Shown piece after piece: positions 25,185 through 33,654 of a stretch of DNA of 64,000 nt. The DNA is from Cellulophaga lytica DSM 7489 (GTDB taxonomy: Bacteria; Bacteroidota; Bacteroidia; Flavobacteriales; Flavobacteriaceae). The DNA lies in NCBI RefSeq assembly GCF_000190595.1, contig NC_015167.1, positions 3,456,501 through 3,520,500 of the forward strand, given 5' to 3'. Both the position numbers and the translations under genes were made by a program. The stretch's first letter is position 1. Each line of letters starts with the position of its first letter. A model generated the notes under the pieces. The model searched no databases and was not told where the DNA came from. It worked only from the letters and a program-made list of their open reading frames with translations.

Positions 25185-27479
25185 TTATCCTGCTCTATAA
25201 ATATTTTCTTGTAGTTTATAATATGCACCTAAAAGTGTTTTCATATCACCAAAAGCAGTTTTGGCATCTTTAGGTGTACCCAGTTTCAGTTTTACTAAAT
25301 CGCCTAGTTTGTCACGTTGTAACTCCTCAATACCATAATCTTCGTAATGTTTTAATATAAATTCTAAAAAATCACGAGCTTCTAGGTTTTTGTAAACTTC
25401 AAAAAATTCGGGTTCATCTTTAACAAATTTCACACGTTGTTTACGTGTTATTAAATTAGAATTGAAAGATATATGAGATAAGACATCAAAAATATCACAT
25501 TCTTGTGTAGCAATCATATTTCGTAAGTCATTTAATTGTTCATTATCAAAACCTAAATCGCCTAATTGTTTTAGTAAATCTCCACGAGTATCCGGGTTAG
25601 ACCAGATTTTACGTAAATGTTCTTCGTTTTTATAAATTGAAGGTAATTCCCCTATTAGTTTCTCTAAAAACTCACGAGCTGTTAATGGTTTTCCGTTTTC
25701 GTCAATATAACGCGTATCTATATCTGTTACTTTTAATTTTCGTCCATTGCTTAAAGAAATTATTAATTTTTCTTTACGCTCATAAGGTTCTCCTGGCTCG
25801 TTTACTTTTCGTGGTGGTCTTGTCTTTGGCCTCCCTCCTTTTCCTGTGGGGTCTACAGGTTCTCCATCCCAATCTTCATCATAAAACAAGTTGGTTGCTC
25901 CTACAAAATCGATGATGGTAAAAAAATCTTTACCATCAAATACACGTGTACCACGACCTATAATTTGTTTAAACTCTACCATAGAACCAATAGGTGCTGT
26001 TAAAACAATATTGCGTACATTTCTAGCATCAACACCAGTAGTCAACATTTTAGAAGAGGTTAGTATTACCGGAATGTCTTTATCATTATCTTGAAAAGCT
26101 TCTAATAATTCTCTTCCGTGTTTACCTTCGTCACTGGTAATACGTACACAGTAATTTATATCTGTAACTGTTTTGTATTTGTTAATGTAATCTCTTAAAT
26201 CTAACGCATGATCTTGATTGGCACAAAAAACAATGGTTTTATCCATTTTACCTATTTGCTTTAAAATGGTTTGTGCTACTAATTCAATTCTTTGCTTTAC
26301 AGTAATACTTTTGTTAAAATCATCGATTTCATATCGATCTTTTGTAATTTCTCCTTGCAAGATTTTGCTATCGTTTGTATGAATATATTCATCAATATTT
26401 GTAGTTACTCGTTTTACCTTGTAGGGCGTTAAAAATCCATCTTGTATTCCTTCTTTTAGGGAATACTCATAAATAGGCTTTCCAAAATATTTATAGGTAT
26501 CAACATTGTCATCTCTTTTTGGAGTAGCAGTTAAACCCAAATGTATGGCAGGTTTAAAATGATCTAGAATCTCTCTCCATGATCCTGCTTCATTTGCACT
26601 TCCTCTGTGGCACTCGTCAATAACAATTAAATCGAAAAAGTCACTAGGATACTCTTTGTAAAAACCACCAATATCTTCACGTTCTGCAATGGCTTGATAA
26701 ATTGCAAAGAATATATAGGCATTAGTTGGTACAACTCCATTACGTTTACGTACTTCTTCTCCATCAATCTTAATAACATCTTTTTCGTAAGGATTAAAAG
26801 TGTTAATAGCTTGGTCTGCTAGTACATTTCTATCTGCAAGAAATAAAACTCTTGGTCTTCTGCCGTTTCCATCTAGATTCCATTTTGCTGTTAAAAGTTT
26901 ATGCACGATCTGAAATGAAATAAATGTTTTTCCTGTACCGGTAGCTAGGGTTAAAAGGATGCGGTCTTCACCATCAGCAATAGATTCCATTACCTTGTTT
27001 ACCGCAATTTCTTGATAGTAGCGTGGACCAAAATTACCCGTTAATAAAAACGGAATTTTATGAAGTTTTTCTTTTAAGGCATTCTTTTTTCCAAAAAGCC
27101 TATTGTATAAATCTTGTGGTGTTGGAAAATTATCTACATAATCTCCCCTCCCCGTTTGTCTATTAAACTCATAAATTTGATCTCCATTAGTGGCATAAAC
27201 AAACTTAATTTTTAACTTCTTTGCATAATCTAAAACTTGTTGTAGGCCTTTTGTTGGGTGATCACTAAGTTTTTTAGCTTCAATAATAGCCAAATTGGTA
27301 TTATTATATTTTAATAAATAATCTAGAAATAAACGTTTACCTCTTTTATTGCCTAGTAATTTTCTACCATCAGTAAAATAATACTCTCTAACAATATGTA
27401 CCGGTTCCCATTGACTATCAACTAATTTAGGATCTATAAAATTAGCCCTTGTGTCAGATTCTGAAATATGTTTGGTCAT
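25185..27479 (-). CDS. hsdR: Type I restriction endonuclease subunit HsdR
   Basis: 764 residues. An N-terminal PD-(D/E)xK nuclease (about 45-70, with NNTNLAIIEAKKL) is followed by a superfamily 2 translocase. The translocase has Walker A TLATGTGKTFISF (about 178), DEAH-type IDECHRGS (about 287), LGLTATP, and the QIIGRGTR motif VI. The C-terminal part resembles the EcoEI-type HsdR end (about 600-760). It pumps unmethylated DNA and cuts it at a distance from the HsdS target. First gene of the operon; the ATG is followed by intact motifs and no frameshift is seen. Confidence 0.93.
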   Translation of the reverse strand: MTKHISESDTRANFIDPKLVDSQWEPVHIVREYYFTDGRKLLGNKRGKRLFLDYLLKYNNTNLAIIEAKKLSDHPTKGLQQVLDYAKKLKIKFVYATNGDQIYEFNRQTGRGDYVDNFPTPQDLYNRLFGKKNALKEKLHKIPFLLTGNFGPRYYQEIAVNKVMESIADGEDRILLTLATGTGKTFISFQIVHKLLTAKWNLDGNGRRPRVLFLADRNVLADQAINTFNPYEKDVIKIDGEEVRKRNGVVPTNAYIFFAIYQAIAEREDIGGFYKEYPSDFFDLIVIDECHRGSANEAGSWREILDHFKPAIHLGLTATPKRDDNVDTYKYFGKPIYEYSLKEGIQDGFLTPYKVKRVTTNIDEYIHTNDSKILQGEITKDRYEIDDFNKSITVKQRIELVAQTILKQIGKMDKTIVFCANQDHALDLRDYINKYKTVTDINYCVRITSDEGKHGRELLEAFQDNDKDIPVILTSSKMLTTGVDARNVRNIVLTAPIGSMVEFKQIIGRGTRVFDGKDFFTIIDFVGATNLFYDEDWDGEPVDPTGKGGRPKTRPPRKVNEPGEPYERKEKLIISLSNGRKLKVTDIDTRYIDENGKPLTAREFLEKLIGELPSIYKNEEHLRKIWSNPDTRGDLLKQLGDLGFDNEQLNDLRNMIATQECDIFDVLSHISFNSNLITRKQRVKFVKDEPEFFEVYKNLEARDFLEFILKHYEDYGIEELQRDKLGDLVKLKLGTPKDAKTAFGDMKTLLGAYYKLQENIYRAG

Positions 27480-27813
27480 TGGTTTTAAAAAATAAAATCG
27501 GGGGCTAGTTAAACTAAAATTTAAATATACTTATTTACTATAAATTCTTACTCGTAAATATCCTAAAAAACAATATGCTTTTTTTACACATTTCCGTATT
27601 CCTGTAAAACAATACTACTAAAAAAAATTACAATTAACTGCTGTTATTTACTACACTAACAACTGTAATTGTAAAACTACTGTTGCTTAGTTTTAACCTA
27701 GTAATGTAAATTTATTTTACGTAATAACACTCCATTATTGTATAACTGGTAGTGTTTTGTTTATAAATGGCACCTAAATACATAAAACCTTAGAAAAAAA
27801 GGTTACAAAACAA

Positions 27814-27834
27814 AAAAGCCCAAAAAGGGCTTTT
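27814..27834 (-). terminator. Terminator after the universal stress protein gene
   Basis: AAAAGCCC pairs with GGGCTTTT around A5, with a T6 tract in the minus direction, 26 nt past the stop of the gene at 27860. The rest of the 27480-27859 gap is AT-rich and should hold the hsdR promoter, but I see no convincing TAnnTTTG box there. Confidence 0.85.
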
Positions 27835-27859
27835 ACAACTAAATTTATATAGGGTTGCT

Positions 27860-28711
27860 TTAGTGTTCTAAATTATGCAATGCTAGTATAGGCACATTTG
27901 TATTGTTACCCAGGTCTTTTACCATTGGGTTAGAGAATATACTGCCAAAAAAACTGTGTTTTTTGTTTACAAAGGCTATCATACCGCTATCTCTACTCTG
28001 CACAAAAGAACGTACACCATTATGCAGGTTTTGGTTGTATAGTTTATGGTGTGTATATGTAGTGGGCTCTAACAGTGTGTTTAGTAGTGCTTTGTTTTCT
28101 ATTTGCTTAGTACTAAAATCTAAGTTTTTTTGGATGTACAATACGCGTATTGGTGCATTGGTTAGGCTTGCAATTTCTACTAAAACAGCCAATTCTGCCT
28201 TAGTATAGGTTGTTTTAAAACTGGTAGGAAAAACAATTTCTGATGGTGCTTTGTATGTAATATGCCCCGGAATGGCTAGTACTGGGCAACCTCTAACTTT
28301 TTCCATAGTTACTACTGCATTACTGCCTAAAATTAGGTGCTTGCTGTCTGTTTCTCCTCTTGTACCCATTACCACCAATGTAATAGTATTGTTTTTTATA
28401 GTGTTTTTTAGGTTGTCTGTAAGGTCGCCAATTTCTATAAGATATTTAAATGTATGGTTGGTGCTTGTAACAGTAAACGGAGGTTGAGTTTTTAATTCTT
28501 CCATCTTTTTTTCTGCTGCTTCTTTTGCTGCCGTTAGAGTTTGATCTACATTATCTACGCTTATAAGATTGCTTTTAGCATAACCTGGTACATAGCAAGA
28601 ATGTAGTATAAAAAACTCACATTGCTCTTCTTTATATAGCTGAACGGCATAGTGTATTGCATTAGTAGAGTTTTTAGAAAAATCTGTGGGTAATAGTATC
28701 TTTTTTTTCAT
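27860..28711 (-). CDS. Tandem-domain universal stress protein (UspA family)
   Basis: 283 residues with two Usp domains. The first (about 1-145) starts KKKILLPTDFSKNSTNAIHYAV and has the ATP-binding pattern GTRGETDSKHLILGSN (G-2x-G-9x-GS). The second (about 150-283) lacks the full pattern. Usp proteins help survival under starvation, low oxygen or oxidative stress. It follows a close paralogue by 141 nt and the pair looks like a recent duplication. Expression is probably tied to the Crp/Fnr-like sites upstream in the cluster. Confidence 0.92.
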   Translation of the reverse strand: MKKKILLPTDFSKNSTNAIHYAVQLYKEEQCEFFILHSCYVPGYAKSNLISVDNVDQTLTAAKEAAEKKMEELKTQPPFTVTSTNHTFKYLIEIGDLTDNLKNTIKNNTITLVVMGTRGETDSKHLILGSNAVVTMEKVRGCPVLAIPGHITYKAPSEIVFPTSFKTTYTKAELAVLVEIASLTNAPIRVLYIQKNLDFSTKQIENKALLNTLLEPTTYTHHKLYNQNLHNGVRSFVQSRDSGMIAFVNKKHSFFGSIFSNPMVKDLGNNTNVPILALHNLEH

Positions 28712-28852
28712 AACAACTGGTTTTTAACTGATTAAAATTTTAAATGCGTGGTACTAAAAATGCTATGTAAACGTGCTTAGTGTTTTAAAAACTAAAACAC
28801 ATCAACCTATAAAAAAACAAACCTAACTTTTACAATTATTGGTTGTAAACTA

Positions 28853-29698
28853 CTAACGACTAAGGTTTTGTAGTACTAAAAATGGTATTTTAATTTGCAA
28901 CCCTATTTCTTCTATAGTAGAGCTGTAAAGTATGTTTTCTAGGTAGGAGTGCCTGCGATTTACCATTACTAACATATCTATTTTGTGTGCTGCTATGGTA
29001 TTATTTATACTTGCTGTTATGTCTGTACCAGAGCTATTTAAGTGACTAAAGCTATTGTCTTTAAATGTGGCATCTAAAAACATTTTATTGTCTAGTTGCC
29101 TGTATGATGATGGTTTAAAGTCTGACACATACAAGAAGTTTACCGTTGCACTATAGTTTTTTGCCAACGTACTTAGCAACTTTAACTCTCTGCGTTTATA
29201 GGCCAGCATATAGTCCGTAGGAAAAAGTATGTTTTTAGGGTACTCTCTGTGGTAACCTGCTGGTACTGCCAAAACCGGACACTCTACATATTTTATAACT
29301 TGTAATGTGTTGCTACCAAAGGTTATGTTACGGCTATTTGTTTTGCCTTTAGTGCCCATAACAACCAAATCTGCATTTTGTTGTTCTAAAATTTGATTTA
29401 CCTCGTCTACCAAGCTGCCAAAGCAAGATACATAGGTGTATTTGTGTTTTGGATTAGGAGATGCTTCTAGTATTTCTGCAACTTCTTTTTGTAATGCTGT
29501 TTCTATTTTTTGTTGATAAGCATTTTTATATTCCTCAAAACCTTCCCTATCTAATGTAGTTGTGTTTTTATACACTTCATCTGCAAAGGCGTGTATTATT
29601 GTTATTTCGCTAATATCATGTTTAAATAAATGTATGGCATACATTATGGCATTCATAGCAGTTTCTGAAAAATCTGTGGGAATAACTATTTTTTTCAT
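28853..29698 (-). CDS. Tandem-domain universal stress protein (UspA family), paralogue
   Basis: 281 residues, the same layout as the downstream gene: N-terminal KKIVIPTDFSETAMNAIMYAI, ATP motif GTKGKTNSRNITFGSN, and a second, degenerate Usp domain beginning KNILFPTDYMLAYKRRELKL. A Crp/Fnr-like half-palindrome pair (TGAC, four bases, ATCA, 29754-29765) lies about 61 nt upstream of the start, which suggests oxygen- or redox-linked control. Confidence 0.92.
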   Translation of the reverse strand: MKKIVIPTDFSETAMNAIMYAIHLFKHDISEITIIHAFADEVYKNTTTLDREGFEEYKNAYQQKIETALQKEVAEILEASPNPKHKYTYVSCFGSLVDEVNQILEQQNADLVVMGTKGKTNSRNITFGSNTLQVIKYVECPVLAVPAGYHREYPKNILFPTDYMLAYKRRELKLLSTLAKNYSATVNFLYVSDFKPSSYRQLDNKMFLDATFKDNSFSHLNSSGTDITASINNTIAAHKIDMLVMVNRRHSYLENILYSSTIEEIGLQIKIPFLVLQNLSR

Positions 29699-29753
29699 TA
29701 CATAGTGGTTTTTAATTACACACTAATATAACCGCTAAACACCAGGTATAAAA

Positions 29754-29765
29754 TGACTTATATCA
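29754..29765. promoter_or_regulatory. Crp/Fnr-like site upstream of usp pair
   Basis: TGAC-TTAT-ATCA matches TGAY-N4-RTCA, the core of Fnr-type sites (TTGAT-N4-ATCAA), with one mismatch from the perfect palindrome found at 30904-30915. Confidence 0.45.
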
Positions 29766-29787
29766 TACAAATGCATTTAAAAATGCA

Positions 29788-30153
29788 CTAAATTTTAAGG
29801 ATGTCTGTTGGTGTTTCTATTAAAATGGTAATATCACCTCTTACTGCAATGGGTTGCTTCATTATAGTAGGGTTGTGTTGTATCATTTTAATCCAATCGT
29901 TGGTAGAAAAGTTATGAGGCTCAAAATTTTTCTTGTATTCAGGGTGCTGCTGGTTTACCAAGTCTGCAACCGAGATCTGCAACCTATCTGCAAGCTCTAT
30001 AATTTGTGTGCCTGTAAGTTTTTCTTTTAAAATGTCTACTTCTTGCACTATAAAACCTTCTGTTTTTGCATACGCTATGGTTTGCTTTGCCCTAACAGAA
30101 TCTGAACTATAATACAACGTAATTTGCCTATAAGACGTAGCTATTTCTCCCAT
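29788..30153 (-). CDS. ArsC/Spx-fold protein lacking the active-site cysteines
   Basis: 121 residues with the arsenate-reductase-like thioredoxin fold. An ITLYYSSDSVRAKQTIAYAK segment stands where ArsC or Spx proteins have CxxC or CxT, then EVDILKEKLTGTQIIELA and the closing NPTIMKQPIAVRGD with the cis-Pro region. The cysteine positions are Ser/Tyr, so redox catalysis by the classical mechanism is not expected. A regulatory or binding role is possible. It closes a three-gene minus-strand operon ending 89 nt before the usp gene. Confidence 0.8.
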   Translation of the reverse strand: MGEIATSYRQITLYYSSDSVRAKQTIAYAKTEGFIVQEVDILKEKLTGTQIIELADRLQISVADLVNQQHPEYKKNFEPHNFSTNDWIKMIQHNPTIMKQPIAVRGDITILIETPTDILKI

Positions 30154-30184
30154 ATTTTTGTATTTATATATTGCAGCTTACTTT

Positions 30185-30379
30185 TTAAGTATGGTGCTTT
30201 AATAGTTGTTTTAAACGCTCTAAATAGTCTTGCAGTGCCTTTTTGTTTAAATGCGAACTATGACTTTCTTTAAGTGTAGTTGGGTTTTCATTTAAATTAC
30301 GATAAAGCTCTGGGTAATTGGTCTCTATCTCTGTAGTTAGGTCTGTAATCTCTTTTAAAATATGGTCTGCACTTTCCAT
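30185..30379 (-). CDS. Small helical hypothetical protein
   Basis: 64 residues, soluble, helix-rich and acidic in the first half (ADHILKEITDLTTEIETNYP), with a Lys-rich end (KKALQDYLERLKQLLKHH). No family recognised. It lies between the 152-residue hypothetical gene and the ArsC-fold gene in the stress cluster, with 17-nt and 31-nt gaps, so it is probably cotranscribed. Confidence 0.6.
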   Translation of the reverse strand: MESADHILKEITDLTTEIETNYPELYRNLNENPTTLKESHSSHLNKKALQDYLERLKQLLKHHT

Positions 30380-30396
30380 AACTTATGTGTTACTAT

Positions 30397-30855
30397 TTAA
30401 TCTGCTAGGTTGGTAAATTGCTTTACCAATTGCTCACCATCTATAATATACTCTGTTATACTAAAAATTTCTTTTCGGTTTTTTCTAAAGTCTTTTACAA
30501 AATGTGCCAAACTGTCTTCTAAAGCTGTGTGTTCTGATCTAAACTTATGAGAATCGTACGCAAAAGGGTTTTCTATAAGCTCTGTTAAGTGGTGTAAATG
30601 ACTAGTGGTTTTTTCTAACAAACCGGTACATTGTTTATCTACAATTAATAAACTTATTTCTATTTCTTTTACCAAGTCTACGTTTTCCTTTTTAGAAATC
30701 CATAACAAGTACTTTTTTATTAGTCGGTGTAAAAACCGTAAATCGTCTTTATAAAACAACAAATCAGATTTCCAATGCTTTGTTAAAAGGTACAGTTGTT
30801 GCCAATTGGCTTCGTTAATATAATTGTCTGCAGGTCTGTTTCTAAAATTACTCAT
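30397..30855 (-). CDS. Hypothetical helical protein of stress operon
   Basis: 152 residues, no signal or membrane segment, almost all helix with heptad-like spacing (LHRLIKKYLLWISKKENVDL; SLAHFVKDFRKNRKEIFSI). Family not recognised. First gene of the operon. The perfect Fnr-like palindrome at 30900-30919 is about 55 nt upstream of its start, so the group (this gene, the 64-residue gene and the ArsC-fold gene) is a good candidate for low-oxygen control. Confidence 0.65.
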   Translation of the reverse strand: MSNFRNRPADNYINEANWQQLYLLTKHWKSDLLFYKDDLRFLHRLIKKYLLWISKKENVDLVKEIEISLLIVDKQCTGLLEKTTSHLHHLTELIENPFAYDSHKFRSEHTALEDSLAHFVKDFRKNRKEIFSITEYIIDGEQLVKQFTNLAD

Positions 30856-30899
30856 ACTAAATTATTTTCTAGTAAAAGTAAAAGCATAAAATTGTTTTA

Positions 30900-30919
30900 G
30901 GTATGATATTTATCATACC
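30900..30919. promoter_or_regulatory. Perfect Crp/Fnr-type palindrome
   Basis: GGTATGATA-TT-TATCATACC, a 9-bp perfect inverted repeat containing TGAT-N4-ATCA. It lies between divergent genes: center about 55 nt from the minus-strand start at 30855 and about 150 nt from the plus-strand start at 31058. Confidence 0.65.
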
Positions 30920-31057
30920 CAGAACTAAAAAATTTACATAAGTTTTTGCAAAAATGTATTGTTTTAACACCTTATAAATATGGGTAGATGCGCTACAAAT
31001 AAAAATATATGTAGTACTTTTATGGCCTAAAAATAACTTGTAATTAGAGGAGCTTTT

Positions 31058-31450
31058 ATGCAGTATACAGACGTTTTTATTGAATTTTGGGAACAAGTAA
31101 AACAAAGTGTTGAAGAAGAACGTTTTGCTAAGCTTACAATGGCTAAAACCATTGGTAAACCTAATTTGAAAAACATTTTTGTACGTCCTGTATATTCTAA
31201 TGATGGTTTTATGGTATTACTTAAATTACGTTACAGATCTAGAGAAACCGAAGATATAGAGCAAAAATTGACTTTAGATGAAGCTTTCCCAATACTACAA
31301 AAGCACTTAAAAACTTCATTTTTTTCGGTATTACTTTTTACAACTACCAAAGACGTTACTTTTAAAATAAACAAAAAAGGCGCAGGTAGCATTACCGAGG
31401 GGTTACCAACTTTTACAAATATTACACAAGCAGAAATAGACGATAATTAA
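31058..31450 (+). CDS. Hypothetical protein
   Basis: 130 residues, soluble, mixed alpha/beta: MQYTDVFIEFWEQVKQSVEE, strands VYSNDGFMVLLKLRYRS and FFSVLLFTTTKDVTFKIN, and an acidic tail. A good ribosome site (GAGGAG, 6 nt before ATG) supports the start. It is divergent from the stress operon and may share its regulatory region. Family unknown. Confidence 0.7.
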   Translation: MQYTDVFIEFWEQVKQSVEEERFAKLTMAKTIGKPNLKNIFVRPVYSNDGFMVLLKLRYRSRETEDIEQKLTLDEAFPILQKHLKTSFFSVLLFTTTKDVTFKINKKGAGSITEGLPTFTNITQAEIDDN

Positions 31451-31580
31451 ACCCTTTACAATTCTATTAAAAAATCACCATAATTTAACACTGATTTTCT
31501 TACTTATTACATTAAATACCTAAAAAAACCTTTAAAGCTAGAGCTGCAAGGTCTTTATTATATTGTTGTATTGGTAAAAA

Positions 31581-32123
31581 CTACCACTTACGATTTTTAG
31601 TTGCTTTTTTGCTTTTAGTTGCTAAGTGTTTTTGCTTACGGTATTCTGGTGAAGCAATATGCGCTTCTATACTGGCAATAATATTGTTTTTTACGCCAGT
31701 TATCAGCTTTGTTTTGTAGTTTTTTCTCTCGTACCACCAAGCCCATAAAAATAGTAAAACAACCAATATAATTTCCAAAGGATTATTACCAACTACAGGA
31801 ACTTTATAGTAAACACTTACTCCTATAACTGGTTTTAAATATTTAATTCCAAAATATAACAGTACCATAGCAGCAAAGGCAAAGGATAAAAAAATTCGCT
31901 GTTCATATTTCAATTCTTTTTTAACCTTATTATTAATTTTTAAGATAGATGCGTCACTTAATAGCGTGTGCTTATTGGTGTACATTTTGGTTATTGTGTC
32001 TAACCTAGATGCTATATTGCTTTCTGAAACCTTGTCACTAGTATGCTTTACAACATAGGTATTGTAGTCCAGATAATCTTGTTTGGTAATTTTTAGTTTT
32101 GGGTATAGAGCGTATAAACTCAT
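31581..32123 (-). CDS. Hypothetical two-helix membrane protein
   Basis: 180 residues. A soluble N-terminal helix region (about 1-70), two hydrophobic segments (about 78-97, FLSFAFAAMVLLYFGIKYL; about 112-130, LEIILVVLLFLWAWWYE) and a very basic C terminus (KHLATKSKKATKNRK). Not recognised. It lies upstream of a run of small accessory genes on the same strand. Confidence 0.65.
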   Translation of the reverse strand: MSLYALYPKLKITKQDYLDYNTYVVKHTSDKVSESNIASRLDTITKMYTNKHTLLSDASILKINNKVKKELKYEQRIFLSFAFAAMVLLYFGIKYLKPVIGVSVYYKVPVVGNNPLEIILVVLLFLWAWWYERKNYKTKLITGVKNNIIASIEAHIASPEYRKQKHLATKSKKATKNRKW

Positions 32124-32206
32124 TTGTAATATTGATGCTTTTGTGGTTGTTTAGCTCATAAATATAGAAAAACTGTCTACTACTTACTACTAGTTCTAGA
32201 ATAAAA

Positions 32207-32236
32207 AAACCTCAAAAACAGGTTGTTTTGAGGTTT
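32207..32236 (-). terminator. Terminator downstream of the 84-residue membrane protein gene
   Basis: AAACCTCAAAA (32207-32217) pairs with TTTTGAGGTTT (32226-32236) with an 8-nt loop; T's follow in the minus direction. It lies 26 nt after the stop at 32262. Confidence 0.8.
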
Positions 32237-32261
32237 ATAATATCAATGAGGTACTGTTATT

Positions 32262-32516
32262 CTATTTCTCTAACACTTCTTCTTTTGTAGCTGCACCTTC
32301 TTCTTTAGGTTTTTTCCATAAAGCATAAGAAATACCTGCCCAAGATAGGTTTAAAATAATCATACCTATAAAAAATGGGTTACGCCCACGGTCCATACTG
32401 TAATCTGCTATTCCAAAAAGGTAAACTGCCAATAAGGCAAATAATACCACTACACCTACAAAATACCCTATTTTTCCTTTTTTAGTTAAATGCTTTAATA
32501 GTAATCTTTCTAACAT
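32262..32516 (-). CDS. Small two-helix membrane protein
   Basis: 84 residues: two hydrophobic segments (IGYFVGVVVLFALLAVYLF and NPFFIGMIILNLSWAGISYA) joined by a short charged turn, with a Glu-rich tail. Function unknown. It follows the 269-residue hypothetical gene by 47 nt. Confidence 0.65.
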   Translation of the reverse strand: MLERLLLKHLTKKGKIGYFVGVVVLFALLAVYLFGIADYSMDRGRNPFFIGMIILNLSWAGISYALWKKPKEEGAATKEEVLEK

Positions 32517-32563
32517 AATTTTATTTATATGGTTATTTAACTTTTAATTAATCTAACAATTGG

Positions 32564-33373
32564 TTACTTACCAATTAATCGTTTAAAAAAACTCTTTTTT
32601 ACTTTTTCTTCTTTTGGCTTAGTCGTATCATTTGGGTCTATATTGGTAACCTTATACTCTGCCTTAGATGCTATATGACCTTCTGGTAAACCTTCCTTTT
32701 TTTCTATTTGTGCAAGTTGTTCCATTGCTGCTTGTTGGTAGAGCAATGCACCTTCTGGATCGCAGTTAAACAAATTAGAATAACAAACAGATTTATTTAA
32801 ATCCATAGGGTTAGGCTCTACTACTTCAGTTGCCTCTAAAAGTCCTAAATTGTGTTCTTTAGCATAATTTAGAGCCTTTAAAAAAACAGTAATTCTATTG
32901 TAAGAAAATAAATTATCGAGCTCACTTTTAACGTCCACATTAGTATCATAATCCTGTAACAACTGAACAACCATATTAGCTGGTATATAAACACCAGAAC
33001 TATAATTAGTACTTATACTATTGCTTATACTGTTGGGGTATTTACCAGGATCTATTATTTGATTCCATTTTTTATAGTATTTTTTAAAAAATGGTTGTTC
33101 TATAAAAGATAGAGCTGAACCTCTAGTGTAAAAAAACTTACTAAAGAAACCTTGTATTACAGCTACATAAAAGCCGTGTGTGGTATCAAAACTATCTTCT
33201 TTATTGGTCTCTAAGGCAACTTTTATAGTATCTATATATTTTTCTTTGTAAAAATCATCTAGACTGTGCTCTTCTGCAAGTGTGTTTATTAAATTTTGAT
33301 TATCCATTACATCAAAATACCAGCTCTTTATTTGCTTTTCATTAATTGGATGATAACTTATATCCCAACCCAT
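32564..33373 (-). CDS. Hypothetical protein of accessory region
   Basis: 269 residues, soluble. It starts MGWDISYHPINEKQIKSWYF and has a conserved-looking middle GFYVAVIQGFFSKFFYTRGSA and QPFFKKYYKKW; the end is Lys-rich (KKSFFKRLIGK). Similar MGWDISYHP starts occur in Bacteroidota hypothetical proteins, but I cannot name a function. It is the first gene of a minus-strand pair with the small membrane protein. No toxin gene accompanies it. Confidence 0.65.
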   Translation of the reverse strand: MGWDISYHPINEKQIKSWYFDVMDNQNLINTLAEEHSLDDFYKEKYIDTIKVALETNKEDSFDTTHGFYVAVIQGFFSKFFYTRGSALSFIEQPFFKKYYKKWNQIIDPGKYPNSISNSISTNYSSGVYIPANMVVQLLQDYDTNVDVKSELDNLFSYNRITVFLKALNYAKEHNLGLLEATEVVEPNPMDLNKSVCYSNLFNCDPEGALLYQQAAMEQLAQIEKKEGLPEGHIASKAEYKVTNIDPNDTTKPKEEKVKKSFFKRLIGK

Positions 33374-33600
33374 ATGTTTACTATTTAAATCTTTAAAAAT
33401 ATTATAAGCTAAAATTACATTTAATGTCTACTGTTTAAAATATCTAACCTATAAGCGTAAGTACAAAAACTATATTCGTGCAACTTTTTAATTAACGCAG
33501 TATTTTTATACATATTTTAATTTTTAGGTTGTTGTAATTTAATTTTTTAATATCCTTAGTGGTTCGCAAGCAATTGTTTAAAGCTTTACTGCTTACTTCC

Positions 33601-33630
33601 TTGTTGGTCTAAGTAATGTTTCTACTTTTG
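33601..33630 (+). promoter_or_regulatory. Promoter of the flavin monooxygenase gene
   Basis: TTG at 33601-33603, a 19-nt spacer, then TACTTTTG at 33623-33630: a consensus Bacteroidota promoter. It covers the ATG at 33616 and places transcription start near 33634-33637, so translation must begin at ATG 33655. Confidence 0.7.
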
Positions 33631-33654
33631 CACAAATTAAAACAACGCAGTTTA

